Source of the DNA: Actinomycetota bacterium
GTDB taxonomy: Bacteria > Actinomycetota > Acidimicrobiia > Acidimicrobiales > JAJPHE01
Length of the DNA stretch: 45,531 nucleotides
NCBI GenBank assembly: GCA_027315345.1
Contig: DAHUYE010000087.1
Span: 1 to 45,531, forward strand
Direction of reading: 5' to 3'
The position numbers were made by a program, and so were the translations under genes. This document shows, piece after piece, positions 28,116 to 37,346 of this stretch. Position 1 is the stretch's first letter. Each line of letters begins with the position of its first letter. The notes below the pieces were generated by a model. That model was given only the letters and a program-made list of their open reading frames with translations, made no database searches and had not been told where the DNA came from.

Positions 28116-29099
28116 CTAGACGGAGGGGAGGTCGTCGATGAGGCGGTGGCCCAGGCTGGCCAGCTGGTCGACCACCGATCCGCCTCCGAAGGGCAGGAGG
28201 GCCCGCTCGGCCGCCTCGGCCCACTCCCGGGCCACGGCCACGGCGGCGGGGATCCCGACCGAGGCCCTCACCACCTCCCGGGCCTTGTCCCGCCTGTCCT
28301 CGTCCAGGGGGGCGCCGAGGAGAGGGGCCAGTTCCGGGCCGGTGTCGGGATCGGCCAGGGCCCGGATCACCGGCAGGGTGTAGACGCCGGCCACCATGTC
28401 CAGGCCGGCCGGTTTGCCCAGGCTGGCGTCGGTGCCGACCAGGTCCAGGATGTCATCGCAGACCTGGAAGGCCATGCCGAAGGCGTGCCCGAAGACGGTG
28501 ATGGCGTCGACCAGGTGCCTCTCCTGGCCGCCGGCCAGGGCGCCGATGCGGCAGGCGGCGGACATCAGCGAGGCCGTTTTGCCGTCTATGGCGGCCAGGT
28601 AGCCGGTCTCGGTCCGTTTGATGTCGTAGACGGCCTGGATCTCGACCGTCTGGCCCTGACAGAGACGGGCGATGGTGGCGGCCAGCAAGCCGGCTATCTC
28701 GGTCCCGAGCCCGGCGGCGATCTCGGAGGCCCGGGCCAGGAGGAAGTCCCCGGCCAGGATGGCGACCAGGTTGCCCCAGCGGGCGTTGACGGTCTCGACG
28801 CCCCGGCGGGTGATCGCCTCGTCGATGACGTCGTCGTGGCAGAGTGAGCCCACGTGGACCAGTTCGACGGAGACCCCGCCCAGGAGGACCTCGTCCGTGG
28901 CCCGGATGCCGTCCCGGCCGGCGGCGGCGGCCCCCACGGCCAGGACGGGCCGGATCCGCTTGCCCCCGGCGTCGACCAGGTGGCGGGCCACCTCGGTGAG
29001 GAAGGGGTCCTCCGAGGTCACGGCGGCGCGCAGTTGTCCCTCCAGCCGGCCCAGGTCGTCTCCCAGGCGGGGAAGGTCCAGGAGATCCGAGGTGTTCAC
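28116..29099 (-). CDS. Long-chain polyprenyl diphosphate synthase
   Basis: A 327-residue trans-prenyltransferase extending allylic diphosphates with IPP. It has GGKRIRPVLAVGAAAAG, first Asp-rich motif CHDDVIDE, RRGVETVNARWGN, LAGDFLLARA, GKTASLMSAACRIGA, and second Asp-rich motif VCDDILD. The residues before the first motif (VELVHVGSL) are those of long-chain enzymes, giving menaquinone side chains or carrier lipid. GTG 29099 is preferred to the longer frame from 29150: the protein then begins VNTSDLLDLPRLGDDL and a promoter lies 8 nt upstream. ispD and ispF at 42-43 kb belong to the pathway that supplies its substrate. Confidence 0.92.
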   Translation of the reverse strand: MNTSDLLDLPRLGDDLGRLEGQLRAAVTSEDPFLTEVARHLVDAGGKRIRPVLAVGAAAAGRDGIRATDEVLLGGVSVELVHVGSLCHDDVIDEAITRRGVETVNARWGNLVAILAGDFLLARASEIAAGLGTEIAGLLAATIARLCQGQTVEIQAVYDIKRTETGYLAAIDGKTASLMSAACRIGALAGGQERHLVDAITVFGHAFGMAFQVCDDILDLVGTDASLGKPAGLDMVAGVYTLPVIRALADPDTGPELAPLLGAPLDEDRRDKAREVVRASVGIPAAVAVAREWAEAAERALLPFGGGSVVDQLASLGHRLIDDLPSV

Positions 29100-29107
29100 C
29101 AGGTACG

Positions 29108-29137
29108 AAGCTAGGCGACCGGATAAGACACGTGTAA
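29108..29137 (-). promoter_or_regulatory. Promoter of the prenyl synthase gene
   Basis: On the minus strand TTACAC (29132-29137) and TAGCTT (29108-29113) are separated by 18 nt, and the GTG start is 8 nt further on, giving a leaderless or near-leaderless transcript. The 123-bp gap is shared with the divergent clpC promoter. Confidence 0.5.
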
Positions 29138-29182
29138 CAGGAAGCCCCAAAGGGGGACTGCCTGCCGGTCACCCCCAGTTAG

Positions 29183-29188
29183 TAGACT
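29183..29188 (+). promoter_or_regulatory. Probable -10 box TAGACT of clpC
   Basis: TAGACT lies 34 nt before the TTG start of clpC, leaving a leader of about 27 nt that contains AGGAGG at 29212-29217. No clear -35, CtsR or ClgR operator is recognised. Confidence 0.4.
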
Positions 29189-29222
29189 TTCCTCAAGCCA
29201 CCGGGTCTGCCAGGAGGCAACT

Positions 29223-31712
29223 TTGTTCGAAAGATTCACCGACCGAGCCCGCAGGGTTCTTGTGCTTGCCCAGGAGGAGGCGCGCCTCCTCAATCACAAC
29301 TTCATAGGGACAGAGCACATACTGCTCGGCCTCATCCACGAGGGTGAGGGCGTGGCGGCCAAGGCCCTGGAGTCCCTCGGCGTATCCCTGGAGGCGGTCC
29401 GGGAGAAGGTGGAGGAGACCATCGGCCCAGCCGGGTCGGCCACCACCGGTTCGCCTCCCTTCACGCCCCGGGCCAAGAAGGTCCTGGAGCTCTCGCTGCG
29501 GGAGGCCCTCCAGCTGGGCCACAACTACATCGGGACCGAGCACATGCTCCTGGGCCTGGTCCGGGAGGGCGAGGGCGTGGCCGCCCAGGTCCTCCAGAAC
29601 CTGGGCGCTGACCTGTCCCGGGTCCGCCAGCAGGTCATCCAGCTGCTCTCCGGTTATGGGAACAAGGAGGGCGCCACCGCCGGCGCCGGCCCCCAGGGCC
29701 AGTCGGGCGAGACCCCGTCGGGCTCCCCGGTGCTCGACCAGTTCGGCCGCAACCTCACCACCCTGGCCCGGGAGAAGAAGCTCGACCCGGTCATCGGCCG
29801 GGAGCGGGAGATCGAGCGGGTCATGCAGGTCCTCTCCCGCCGGACCAAGAACAACCCCGTTCTGATCGGGGAGCCCGGCGTGGGCAAGACCGCCATCGTG
29901 GAAGGCCTATCCCAGAAGATCGTGGCCGATGACGTCCCCGAGACGCTCAAGGCCAAGCAGCTCTACACCCTCGACCTGGGCGCCCTGGTGGCCGGTTCCC
30001 GCTACCGCGGCGATTTCGAGGAGCGGCTCAAGAAGGTCCTCAAGGAGATCCGGACCCGGGGCGACATCATCCTGTTCATCGATGAGTTGCACACCCTGGT
30101 CGGCGCCGGCGCCGCCGAGGGGGCCATCGACGCCGCCTCCATCCTGAAGCCCATGCTGGCCCGGGGTGAGCTCCAGACCATCGGGGCCACCACCCTGGAG
30201 GAGTACCGGAAGCACCTGGAGAAGGACGCCGCCCTGGAGCGGCGCTTCCAGCCCATCAAGGTGGAAGAGCCCAGCCTGGCCCACACCATCGAGATCCTCA
30301 AGGGTCTGCGGGACCGCTATGAGGCCCATCACTCGGTGACCATCACCGACCAGGCCCTGGTGGCGGCGGCCAATCTGGCCGACCGCTACATCTCCGACCG
30401 GTTCCTGCCCGATAAGGCCATCGACCTCATCGATGAGGCCGGCTCCCGCCTGCGCATCCGGCGCATGGCCACCCCTCCTGACTACAAGAAGCTGGAGGAG
30501 GACATCAGCCGCATCCGCCATGAGAAGGAAGCGGCCATCGAGAAGCAGAACTTCGATGCCGCCAAGAAGCTGGCCGACCAGGAGAAGGAGAAGCTCGAGC
30601 GCAAGACGGCCATGGAGGCCGAGTGGCGCTCGGAGGGCGTGGATCTCTTCGACGTGGTCGATGAGGAGGTCATCGCCGAGGTCCTGGCCAACTGGACGGG
30701 CATCCCGGTCTACAAGCTGACCGAGGAGGAGACGGCCAAGCTCCTGCGCATGGAGGAAGAACTCCACCACAAGGTGATCGGCCAGGAGGACGCCATCAAG
30801 GCGCTGTCCAGGGCGATCCGCCGGACCCGGGCCGGGCTCAAGGATCCCAAGCGCCCCAGCGGTTCTTTCATCTTCCTGGGTCCCACGGGCGTGGGCAAGA
30901 GCGAGTTGGCCAAGACCCTGGCCGAGTTCCTCTTCGGGGACCGCGACTCGCTCATCCAACTCGACATGTCCGAGTACATGGAGAAGCACACCGTCAGCCG
31001 CCTGGTGGGTTCGCCCCCCGGCTACGTGGGCTACGAAGAGGGCGGCCAGCTCACCGAGGCGGTGCGGCGCAAGCCCTTCTCCGTGGTGCTCTTCGATGAG
31101 ATCGAGAAGGCCCATCCGGACGTGTTCAACGCCCTGCTCCAGATCCTGGAGGACGGCCGGCTGACCGACTCCCAGGGCCGCTCGGTGGACTTCAAGAACA
31201 CCGTCCTCATCATGACCTCCAACCTGGGCACCGCCGATCTGCGCAAGGCGTCGGTGGGTTTCGCCCGGAGCTCCTCGGCGGTCAGCTACGAGAAGATGAA
31301 GGAGAAGGTCAACGAGGCGCTGAAGGCCCACTTCAAGCCGGAGTTCCTCAACCGCATCGACGAGGTCATCGCCTTCCACGAGCTGTCCAAGGAGGAGGTC
31401 ACCGAGATCGTCGACCTGCTCATCAAGCGAGTGGGCGAACAGCTCGAGGGCCAGGGCCTGGGCTTCGAGATCACCCCGGCGGCCAAGGCCCTCCTGGCCG
31501 ACAAGGGTTACGACCCGACCCTGGGGGCACGGCCGTTGCGCCGGGCCATCCAGCAGCTGGTCGAGGATCCGTTGTCGGAACGGCTGTTGTGGAAGGAGTT
31601 CGCCGTCGGGGAGACCATCGTGGTCGACGCCGAGGGCGAGGAGATCGTCTTCCGCACCATCCAGGGCTTCGAGCCCCCGCCCGTCGCCCTGGCCGGCACC
31701 AGCACGGAGTAG
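29223..31712 (+). CDS. clpC: ATP-dependent Clp protease ATPase subunit ClpC
   Basis: An 829-residue AAA+ unfoldase that feeds substrates to ClpP. TTG 29223 follows AGGAGG with a 5-nt spacer. Two Clp-N repeats ([17 protein letters not shown] and [17 protein letters not shown]) fill residues 1-145. D1 has Walker A GEPGVGKT at about 216 and [18 protein letters not shown]; the middle domain has the coiled coil with UVR-like [16 protein letters not shown]2 has GPTGVGKS at about 553, [20 protein letters not shown] and [19 protein letters not shown] loop after the D2 sensor region fits ClpP docking. It ends 1 bp before the end of the convergent iron-transport gene, leaving no room for separate terminators. 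Confidence 0.97.
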   Translation: MFERFTDRARRVLVLAQEEARLLNHNFIGTEHILLGLIHEGEGVAAKALESLGVSLEAVREKVEETIGPAGSATTGSPPFTPRAKKVLELSLREALQLGHNYIGTEHMLLGLVREGEGVAAQVLQNLGADLSRVRQQVIQLLSGYGNKEGATAGAGPQGQSGETPSGSPVLDQFGRNLTTLAREKKLDPVIGREREIERVMQVLSRRTKNNPVLIGEPGVGKTAIVEGLSQKIVADDVPETLKAKQLYTLDLGALVAGSRYRGDFEERLKKVLKEIRTRGDIILFIDELHTLVGAGAAEGAIDAASILKPMLARGELQTIGATTLEEYRKHLEKDAALERRFQPIKVEEPSLAHTIEILKGLRDRYEAHHSVTITDQALVAAANLADRYISDRFLPDKAIDLIDEAGSRLRIRRMATPPDYKKLEEDISRIRHEKEAAIEKQNFDAAKKLADQEKEKLERKTAMEAEWRSEGVDLFDVVDEEVIAEVLANWTGIPVYKLTEEETAKLLRMEEELHHKVIGQEDAIKALSRAIRRTRAGLKDPKRPSGSFIFLGPTGVGKSELAKTLAEFLFGDRDSLIQLDMSEYMEKHTVSRLVGSPPGYVGYEEGGQLTEAVRRKPFSVVLFDEIEKAHPDVFNALLQILEDGRLTDSQGRSVDFKNTVLIMTSNLGTADLRKASVGFARSSSAVSYEKMKEKVNEALKAHFKPEFLNRIDEVIAFHELSKEEVTEIVDLLIKRVGEQLEGQGLGFEITPAAKALLADKGYDPTLGARPLRRAIQQLVEDPLSERLLWKEFAVGETIVVDAEGEEIVFRTIQGFEPPPVALAGTSTE

Positions 31713-31713
31713 C

Positions 31714-32883
31714 TCAGACCCTGGGCCAGGCCACCGTGGCGCCGGTGGCCACCAGGGTCACCTCTTCGCCCACCCGGGGGGCCTCCCCGCCCTGGGAGCG
31801 CACCGTGATCAGGTCCGTGCCGCAGTCCCCGGCGGGCCGGACGCCGACCACGCAGTCGTGGCCATAGAAGTCGGCGTGCACGACCTGGCCGGGCAGGCCG
31901 GCTATGGCCCCGGTGGGCCGCCCCACGGGTGAGAGCTCGATCTGCTCGGGGCGGATGAGGACCAGGGCCGGGGTCCCGTCGGCGGGGCGGTCCGCACCCG
32001 GGGACCGCAGGGACAGCGTGCCCAGGGCCGTGACCGCGCCTCCGCCCCGCAGGGTGCCGTTGACCAGGTTGGCGGCGCCCAGGAAGCGGGCGATCTCGGG
32101 ATCGGCGGGCTGGGCGTAGAGCTGGGCCGGCGGGCCGACCTGGCCGATCCGCCCGGCCTGGATGATGGCCACCTGGTCGGCGGTGGAGAGGGCCTCGTCC
32201 TGGTCGTGGGTGACCAGCACGGCGGTCTTGCCCGACTCCCGCAGCACCCGCTGCACGTCATCGCGCACGCTGGCCCGCAGGCTCACATCCAGAGAGGAGA
32301 AAGGCTCGTCCAGGAGGACCAGTTCGGGCTCGACGGCCAGGGCCCGGGCCAGGGCCACCCGCTGCTGCTGGCCACCCGACAACTGGTGGGGATAACGGTG
32401 CTCGTAGCCGGCCAGACCCACCATTTCGATGTATCGGCGGACCAGGGAACGGCCGTGGCCGCCCTGGCGGTGGATGTGGTGGTGACCGTGAAAGCCCTGG
32501 TGGCGCCGGCCGTGGCGGCGGGAGCGGCGCAGCCCGAAGGCGACGTTGCCCTCGACGTCGAGATGGGGGAACAGTCCCCCCTCCTGGGGGACGTAGCCGA
32601 TGCCGCGGTCCTCGGGCCGCACCCACAGCCGCCGCCGGTCCACCGGCCGGCCGGAGAGGAACACTGCGCCGTCATCGGCCCGCTCGAAGCCGGCCACGAT
32701 CCGCAGCAGGGTCGTCTTACCGCTGCCGGAGGGTCCGAGGATGGCCGTCAGGCTGCCCACCGGCACCTCCAGGCTCAGGTCCTCCAGCACCGGGCCCCGC
32801 CCGAAACTCTTGCACAGGCCGCTCACGGCCAGGGCCGGAGCCTCCTGGGACCGGCCGTAGTCGATGGGGTGGGACCCGCTCAT
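31714..32883 (-). CDS. fbpC: Fe(III) ABC transporter ATPase with histidine-rich insertion
   Basis: A 389-residue ATPase of the FbpC type. Walker A GPSGSGKT is at 50-57, Q-loop [12 protein letters not shown] near 97-108, signature LSGGQQQR at 168-175, Walker [12 protein letters not shown] and switch [10 protein letters not shown]-terminal TOBE-like region follows ([12 protein letters not shown] to [11 protein letters not shown]). Residues 121-146 are an insertion with eight histidines between 124 and 143 ([15 protein letters not shown]), which I do not know from standard FbpC proteins; it could bind metal on the cytoplasmic side. ATG 32883 overlaps the permease stop. A longer frame reaching 34698 is an antisense artefact upstream of this ATG. 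Confidence 0.9.
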   Translation of the reverse strand: MSGSHPIDYGRSQEAPALAVSGLCKSFGRGPVLEDLSLEVPVGSLTAILGPSGSGKTTLLRIVAGFERADDGAVFLSGRPVDRRRLWVRPEDRGIGYVPQEGGLFPHLDVEGNVAFGLRRSRRHGRRHQGFHGHHHIHRQGGHGRSLVRRYIEMVGLAGYEHRYPHQLSGGQQQRVALARALAVEPELVLLDEPFSSLDVSLRASVRDDVQRVLRESGKTAVLVTHDQDEALSTADQVAIIQAGRIGQVGPPAQLYAQPADPEIARFLGAANLVNGTLRGGGAVTALGTLSLRSPGADRPADGTPALVLIRPEQIELSPVGRPTGAIAGLPGQVVHADFYGHDCVVGVRPAGDCGTDLITVRSQGGEAPRVGEEVTLVATGATVAWPRV

Positions 32884-34472
32884 GGCCGAGCCCCCATCGA
32901 GGCCGGCCGGCGGTCGAACCAGCGGCCCAGGACATAGCTCGGTCCTACGGCTATGGCCACCATGACCGCGGCGTAGGGGGCGGCTGCCCCGTAGGAGAGG
33001 TTGCTGGTGAAGGCCCAGAACTGGGTGGCCAGAGTGGCCGTGTCGGTGGGGATCAGGACCAGGGTGGCGGTCAGTTCGGTCACAGCCGAGAGGAACACCA
33101 GGCAGGCGCCGGCGGCCAGGCCGGGTGCCACCAGGGGCAGGCTGACCCGCCACCACACCGCCAGGCGGCCCTGGCCCAGGGAGCGGGCCACGTCCTCCAG
33201 CCCCCGGGGGACCTGGGCCACCGAGGCCCGGACGCAGACCAGGGCCAGGGGGAAGAACAGGACCGAGTAGCAGAAGACGAGCAGCACGGGGGACTGGTAT
33301 AGAAATCCGGCGTAGCGCACCGAGAAGAAGACCAGGGCCAAAGCCACCACCAGGCCGGGCAGGGCCTGGATGAGGAAGTTGGCCCGTTCCAGGGCGGCGG
33401 TGGCCCGGCCCGGACGCCGGGATCCCAGCAGCGCCACCGGGAGGGCCATGGCGGTGGACACCATGGCCGCCGCCGCGCTGTAGCCGGCCGTGTGCAGGGT
33501 GGCGCCCAAAAGGGTGGCGGTGGCCGGCAGGGTGGTGGAGCTGCCCCGGGCCATCCAGTACAGGAGCGTCCCCACCGGTACGCCCAGCGCCAATCCCACC
33601 AGCACCCAGAGGCCGACCGAGACCGGCACCACCGCCCCGCCCAGGTGCCGGGGCCGGGGGGTGCGGGCGGCGTGGCGGTCCACCCGGGCCAGGCGACCCC
33701 GGTCCCGGGCGAAGCCGTCCGAGATCAGCACGGCCAGGCCGAGCAGGACCAGGACCAGGGACAGGGCGGAGGCGGCCGGGGCGCTGAAGCCCTCCTGGAA
33801 CTCGGTGAAGATTTCCGTGGTGAAGGTCTGATAGCGGAGGATCTCGAAGGCGCCGTACTCGGCCAGGATGGCCAGGGCCACCAGCAGGCATCCCCCCAGC
33901 AGGGCAGGGCGGACCTGGCGCAGGGTCACCCGCCAGAAGGACTCCCACCGGCCCGCCCCCAGGCTGCGGGCCACCTCCTCCTGGGCCGGGTCCGAGTTGC
34001 GCAGGGCGGCGGCCACCGGCAGGTACACCAGGGGATACACGGCCAGGGTCATGACCAGCACCGCCCCCCAGAAACCGTGGATGGCCGGGGCGACCGAGAC
34101 CCAGCCGAAGCTGACCACGAAGTCGGGGATGGCCACCGGCAGGACCACCAGGACCCCCAACACCCTCCGGGCCGGCAGGTCGGTGCGCTCGATGCACCAG
34201 GCCGCCCCCACGCCGATGACGGCGCAGAGGGCGCTGACCACCACGGTCAGGCGGACGGTGTTCCAGAGCAATACGGCGGTCAGGTGCCGGAACAGCAGTG
34301 AGGACAGATCGGACCAGCCCACCTGGATCGCCCTCAGGATGAGGAAGACGAGCGGAGCCAGCACCAGCGCCGTCACCGCCACCGCCGCCACCGCCAGCCC
34401 GCGCCGCTGCCCCGGGGGCCGGCGCCTCGGGCCCGCCACGGACGGCAGGCCCGGCGGCACCCCGGCGGCCAC
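32880..34472 (-). CDS. fbpB: Fe(III) ABC transporter permease, fused two-domain type
   Basis: A 530-residue membrane protein with two homologous permease halves of about six helices each, as in FbpB. Each half has an EAA loop that docks the ATPase: EEVARSLGAGRWESFWRVTL in the first and EDVARSLGQGRLAVWWRVSL in the second. GTG 34472 is used, though the true start may be slightly further upstream. It is divergent from the binding-protein gene at 34641 and shares a 168-bp regulatory gap with it. A thiamine or phosphonate transporter would look similar, but the binding protein favours iron. Confidence 0.88.
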   Translation of the reverse strand: MAAGVPPGLPSVAGPRRRPPGQRRGLAVAAVAVTALVLAPLVFLILRAIQVGWSDLSSLLFRHLTAVLLWNTVRLTVVVSALCAVIGVGAAWCIERTDLPARRVLGVLVVLPVAIPDFVVSFGWVSVAPAIHGFWGAVLVMTLAVYPLVYLPVAAALRNSDPAQEEVARSLGAGRWESFWRVTLRQVRPALLGGCLLVALAILAEYGAFEILRYQTFTTEIFTEFQEGFSAPAASALSLVLVLLGLAVLISDGFARDRGRLARVDRHAARTPRPRHLGGAVVPVSVGLWVLVGLALGVPVGTLLYWMARGSSTTLPATATLLGATLHTAGYSAAAAMVSTAMALPVALLGSRRPGRATAALERANFLIQALPGLVVALALVFFSVRYAGFLYQSPVLLVFCYSVLFFPLALVCVRASVAQVPRGLEDVARSLGQGRLAVWWRVSLPLVAPGLAAGACLVFLSAVTELTATLVLIPTDTATLATQFWAFTSNLSYGAAAPYAAVMVAIAVGPSYVLGRWFDRRPASMGARP

Positions 34473-34559
34473 GCCGGGTTCGGTGAAGGTAAGGCTCAGG
34501 GGTCACCACCTCGGGCCGAAGACCGCCTTGACCGGGACAGGCGGGGGAACGAAGACTGC

Positions 34560-34577
34560 TCTTAGCCAAGGCTAAGA
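34560..34577 (+). promoter_or_regulatory. Palindromic operator-like site in the iron-transport intergenic region
   Basis: TCTTAGCCAAGGCTAAGA is an 18-bp perfect inverted repeat except for the central AA (8-bp arms). It lies between the divergent permease and binding-protein genes, 63 bp before the latter. TTAG and CTAA half-elements recall DtxR/IdeR iron boxes, but the spacing differs from their 19-bp consensus. It is the natural candidate for an iron-dependent repressor site controlling both directions. Confidence 0.55.
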
Positions 34578-34640
34578 CATGGGCCGCGGCCCTGAGCAAT
34601 TCGGCCCCAGCGGCTGATCCGGGACCGGGAGGCCCTGCCC

Positions 34641-35666
34641 ATGGGAAGGACACGCCGACGCGCCGGGCTGCTGCTCTTCCTGGCCGTGTCGGCCGCATCC
34701 CTGGGGGCCTGTGGAGGAACCGGGGGAGGCGGGGCCGAGAGCATCACCCTCTACAACGGCCAGCACCCACAGACGACCCAGGCCCTGGTGGATGCGTTCG
34801 AGAAGCAGTCCGGTGTCCAGGTCCGGATCCGCAGCGATGACGAGGACGTCCTGGCCAACCAGATCGTGGAGGAGGGCGGCGGCTCCCCGGCCGATGTGAT
34901 CTACACCGAGAACTCCCCGGCCCTTCAGTTCCTGGCCGGCAAGAACCTGCTGGCGCCGGCGTCCGCATCGACCTTGGCCGCGGTCGCCTCCCGATACGAC
35001 TCTCCTCAGGGCGACTGGGTGGGCGTCTCGGCCCGGGTCAGCGTCCTGGTCTACAACACCTCCCGGCTGAGTCCGGCCCAGCTGCCCACCTCGGTCATGG
35101 ACCTGGCCCGGCCGCAATGGAAGGGCAAGCTCGGCCTGGCTCCGGGCGAGACCGACTTCCAGCCCATCGTCACCTCCATCGCGCTGGCCCGGGGCCAGCC
35201 GGCCGCCCTGGCCTGGCTGAAGGCGGTCAAGGACAACGCCGGCTCCCACCTGTATCCCAGCAACGAGGGGCTGACCAACGCCGTGAACACGGGCCAGATC
35301 GCCATCGGGATCATCAACCACTACTACTGGTACCGCCAGCGGGCCGAGGTGGGGGCGAGGCATTCGGCGGTGGCGTACTTCGCCGCTGGGGATCCGGGCT
35401 ACGTGGTGGACGTATCCGGGGCGGCCGTCCTGCGTTCGAGCCGGCATCCGGCCGCGGCCCAGAAGTTCCTGGCCTTCCTGGTCAGCCCGGCCGGCCAGGA
35501 GATCATCGCCCGCAGTCAGAGCTATGAGTACCCACTGGCGGGCGGGGTCCAGACCGCCCAGCCCATCCCGGCCTTTTCCGGCCTGCGGCCGGCTCCGCTC
35601 ACCGTGGCCCAGCTGGGGGACGGCTCCCTGGCCCTCAAGCTGCTTCAGGAGGCGCAGCTGTTGTAG
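34641..35666 (+). CDS. fbpA: Fe(III)-binding lipoprotein of an ABC transporter
   Basis: A 341-residue extracytoplasmic binding protein. ATG 34641 has GGGAGG at 34627-34632. The signal peptide ends in a lipobox LGAC (Cys24). The mature protein begins ITLYNGQHPQTTQALVDAFE and has VRIRSDDEDVLANQIVEEGG, PADVIYTENSPAL and a twin tyrosine in INHYYWYR (Tyr228, Tyr229), the iron ligands of FbpA. The C-terminal AAQKFLAFLVSPAGQEII is also typical. It delivers ferric iron to the permease and ATPase transcribed divergently. Confidence 0.92.
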   Translation: MGRTRRRAGLLLFLAVSAASLGACGGTGGGGAESITLYNGQHPQTTQALVDAFEKQSGVQVRIRSDDEDVLANQIVEEGGGSPADVIYTENSPALQFLAGKNLLAPASASTLAAVASRYDSPQGDWVGVSARVSVLVYNTSRLSPAQLPTSVMDLARPQWKGKLGLAPGETDFQPIVTSIALARGQPAALAWLKAVKDNAGSHLYPSNEGLTNAVNTGQIAIGIINHYYWYRQRAEVGARHSAVAYFAAGDPGYVVDVSGAAVLRSSRHPAAAQKFLAFLVSPAGQEIIARSQSYEYPLAGGVQTAQPIPAFSGLRPAPLTVAQLGDGSLALKLLQEAQLL

Positions 35667-35700
35667 GGAGATGCCCGGCCCGATTCTGGGTAAGGGAGTC

Positions 35701-36885
35701 ATGCCAGCCCAGAGAGGATCCATGACTTCCCACATCCCAGCGCCACTACAGATGGCCCGGCCCCGGGCGGCCTCGGCCCCCGGGGGGCCCCGCCGGCCCG
35801 AGGCCCGGGGGGAGTTGACCGAGGCCCTCCTGGAAGCACTGACCGGGCCGCCCTCCGGGCCGGGCGTGGGCGGGGGGCGGGTGAGTCCGGCCCGCCGGCT
35901 GGGGGCGATCTCCCTGGACGCCCCGGAGGGAGATGGGCTGCACGACGAGGACCTCCAGCTCGCCCTCTACCTCTGCTACGAGCTGCACTACCGGGGCCTG
36001 GCTGGGGTCGATCCGGAGTGGGAGTGGGAGCCGGAGCTGATCCGCTTCCGCTCCGGCCTGGAGCGGGTCTTCCAGTCCGCCCTGGGTTCGGTGTCGGAGC
36101 GCACGGCCCGGACGGTGGACGCCAAGGCCGAGCTGCTGGCCATGGCCGGGTCGGGTTCGGGCCCGTCGCTGTCGGCCTACATGGCCGAACGGGGCACCCT
36201 GGCCGAGATGCGGGAGCTGGCCGTGCACCGCTCCGCCTACCAACTCAAAGAGGCCGATCCCCACACCTGGGCCATCCCTCGGCTGTCGGGCCGGGCCAAG
36301 GCGGCCATGGTCGAGATCCAAAGCGATGAGTACGGGGAGGGGAGGGTGGCGGAGATGCACTCGGTCCTCTTCGCCGACACCATGGGGGAGTTGGGCCTCG
36401 ATCCCACCTACGGCGCCTACCTGGACCACATCCCCGCCATCACCCTGGCCACCGTCAACCTGGCGAGCATGCTGGGGCTGCATCGCAGTTTCCGGGGGGC
36501 CTTGGTGGGTCACCTGGCCCTGTTCGAAATGACCTCGGTGGGCCCCATGGGCCGGTACTCCCGGGCCCTGGAGCGGCTCGGGCTCGGGGCCGGGGCCCGG
36601 CGCTTCTATGACGTGCACGTGATGGCCGACGCCCACCATGAGCAGGTCGCCCTCCATCAGATGGTCGACGGCCTCATCGAGGCCGAACCGGATCTGGGCC
36701 CGGATGTGGTCACCGGGGCCCGTTGGCTGACGGCGGTGGAGGGTTGCTTCGCCGCCCGGGTCATGGACTCGTGGGCCGGCGGGCGGTCGTCCCTGCGGCG
36801 GATCGGCCTGGCCCAACCGGTGCCGGTCCGGCGCGGCGCCGGGGGTGGCTCCGGTCGGGAGGCCGCGGTCAGCTCGGTGGCCTGA
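35701..36885 (+). CDS. Haem-oxygenase-like diiron protein (iron-containing redox enzyme family)
   Basis: A protein of about 394 residues of the PF14518/HDO type. ATG 35701 and ATG 35722 are both possible, each with a purine-rich stretch upstream. After a Pro/Arg-rich leader, helical segments carry the likely iron ligands: Glu94 and His96 in CYELHYRGL, Glu205, Asp209 and Glu210 in VEIQSDEYGEG, His220 in AEMHSVLF, and Asp310 and His312 in VMADAHHEQVALH. Family members with known activity use a diiron centre to oxidise amino acids, fatty acids or nitrogen groups; the substrate here is unknown. Its position 34 bp after the iron-binding lipoprotein suggests a link to iron supply. Confidence 0.82.
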   Translation: MPAQRGSMTSHIPAPLQMARPRAASAPGGPRRPEARGELTEALLEALTGPPSGPGVGGGRVSPARRLGAISLDAPEGDGLHDEDLQLALYLCYELHYRGLAGVDPEWEWEPELIRFRSGLERVFQSALGSVSERTARTVDAKAELLAMAGSGSGPSLSAYMAERGTLAEMRELAVHRSAYQLKEADPHTWAIPRLSGRAKAAMVEIQSDEYGEGRVAEMHSVLFADTMGELGLDPTYGAYLDHIPAITLATVNLASMLGLHRSFRGALVGHLALFEMTSVGPMGRYSRALERLGLGAGARRFYDVHVMADAHHEQVALHQMVDGLIEAEPDLGPDVVTGARWLTAVEGCFAARVMDSWAGGRSSLRRIGLAQPVPVRRGAGGGSGREAAVSSVA

Positions 36886-36889
36886 GCGG

Positions 36890-36895
36890 TAGCTT
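36890..36895 (+). promoter_or_regulatory. -10 box TAGCTT before the stress-protein gene
   Basis: TAGCTT sits 8 nt before GTG 36904, with no ribosome-binding site between. It resembles the other leaderless promoters of this window. Confidence 0.35.
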
Positions 36896-36903
36896 CTCGC
36901 CCT

Positions 36904-37272
36904 GTGTACGGGCGGATCGTGGTGGGCACGGACGGATCGGAGACGGCCGGGCTGGCGGTCAAGAAGGCGGTGGAGATCGCCTCGGCCACCGGATCGGAGC
37001 TGACCATCTTGTCCGTCGGCCCCCGGGACAAGGCTCTGGCCACGGCGGAGGCGGCCGCCCGCCGGCACGATGGGTCCGGAGTCTCCATAGCCACCCGGTG
37101 GCGGGAGGGGGACCCGGCCAAGGCGCTGCTGGCCCAGGCCGAGGAGGACGGCGCCGGTCTGCTGGTGGTGGGGAGCAAAGGCATGACCGGGGCCCGTCAC
37201 GTGATGGGCTCGGTGCCCAACTCGGTCAGCCATCACGCCCCCTGCCACCTGCTCATCGTCCACACCACCTGA
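36904..37272 (+). CDS. Universal stress protein, UspA family
   Basis: A 122-residue single-domain Usp, slightly shorter than the usual 140-150. It begins YGRIVVGTDGSETAGLAVKK, and VVGSKGMTGARHVMGSVPNS keeps the ATP-binding G-x2-G-x9-G-(S/T) pattern, so it probably binds nucleotide. It ends CHLLIVHTT, the typical final strand. The role within the cell is not specified by sequence; it may accompany the iron/oxidative genes before it or simply stand alone. Confidence 0.88.
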   Translation: MYGRIVVGTDGSETAGLAVKKAVEIASATGSELTILSVGPRDKALATAEAAARRHDGSGVSIATRWREGDPAKALLAQAEEDGAGLLVVGSKGMTGARHVMGSVPNSVSHHAPCHLLIVHTT

Positions 37273-37346
37273 GCCGTCCCGCCGGTCCCGCCGGGCCGGG
37301 GTCGGGTCCCCGGAGCCGTCACAGGCGCCCTTTAGCATCGGCGTTC

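Noticed and set aside
27970-28119. A 49-codon ORF in the AT-rich gap
   Set aside because: No ribosome-binding site or -10 box, no recognisable sequence, and half of it falls in the anomalous segment.
28107-28847. Plus-strand frame of 246 codons opposite the prenyl synthase gene
   Set aside because: The minus strand carries intact DDxxD motifs; the plus frame has none and is compositionally odd.
32884-34698. N-terminal 600-codon extension of the iron ATPase frame
   Set aside because: It runs in an alternative frame across the permease gene, which has clear EAA loops and helices. The ATPase starts at ATG 32883 with an ATGA overlap.
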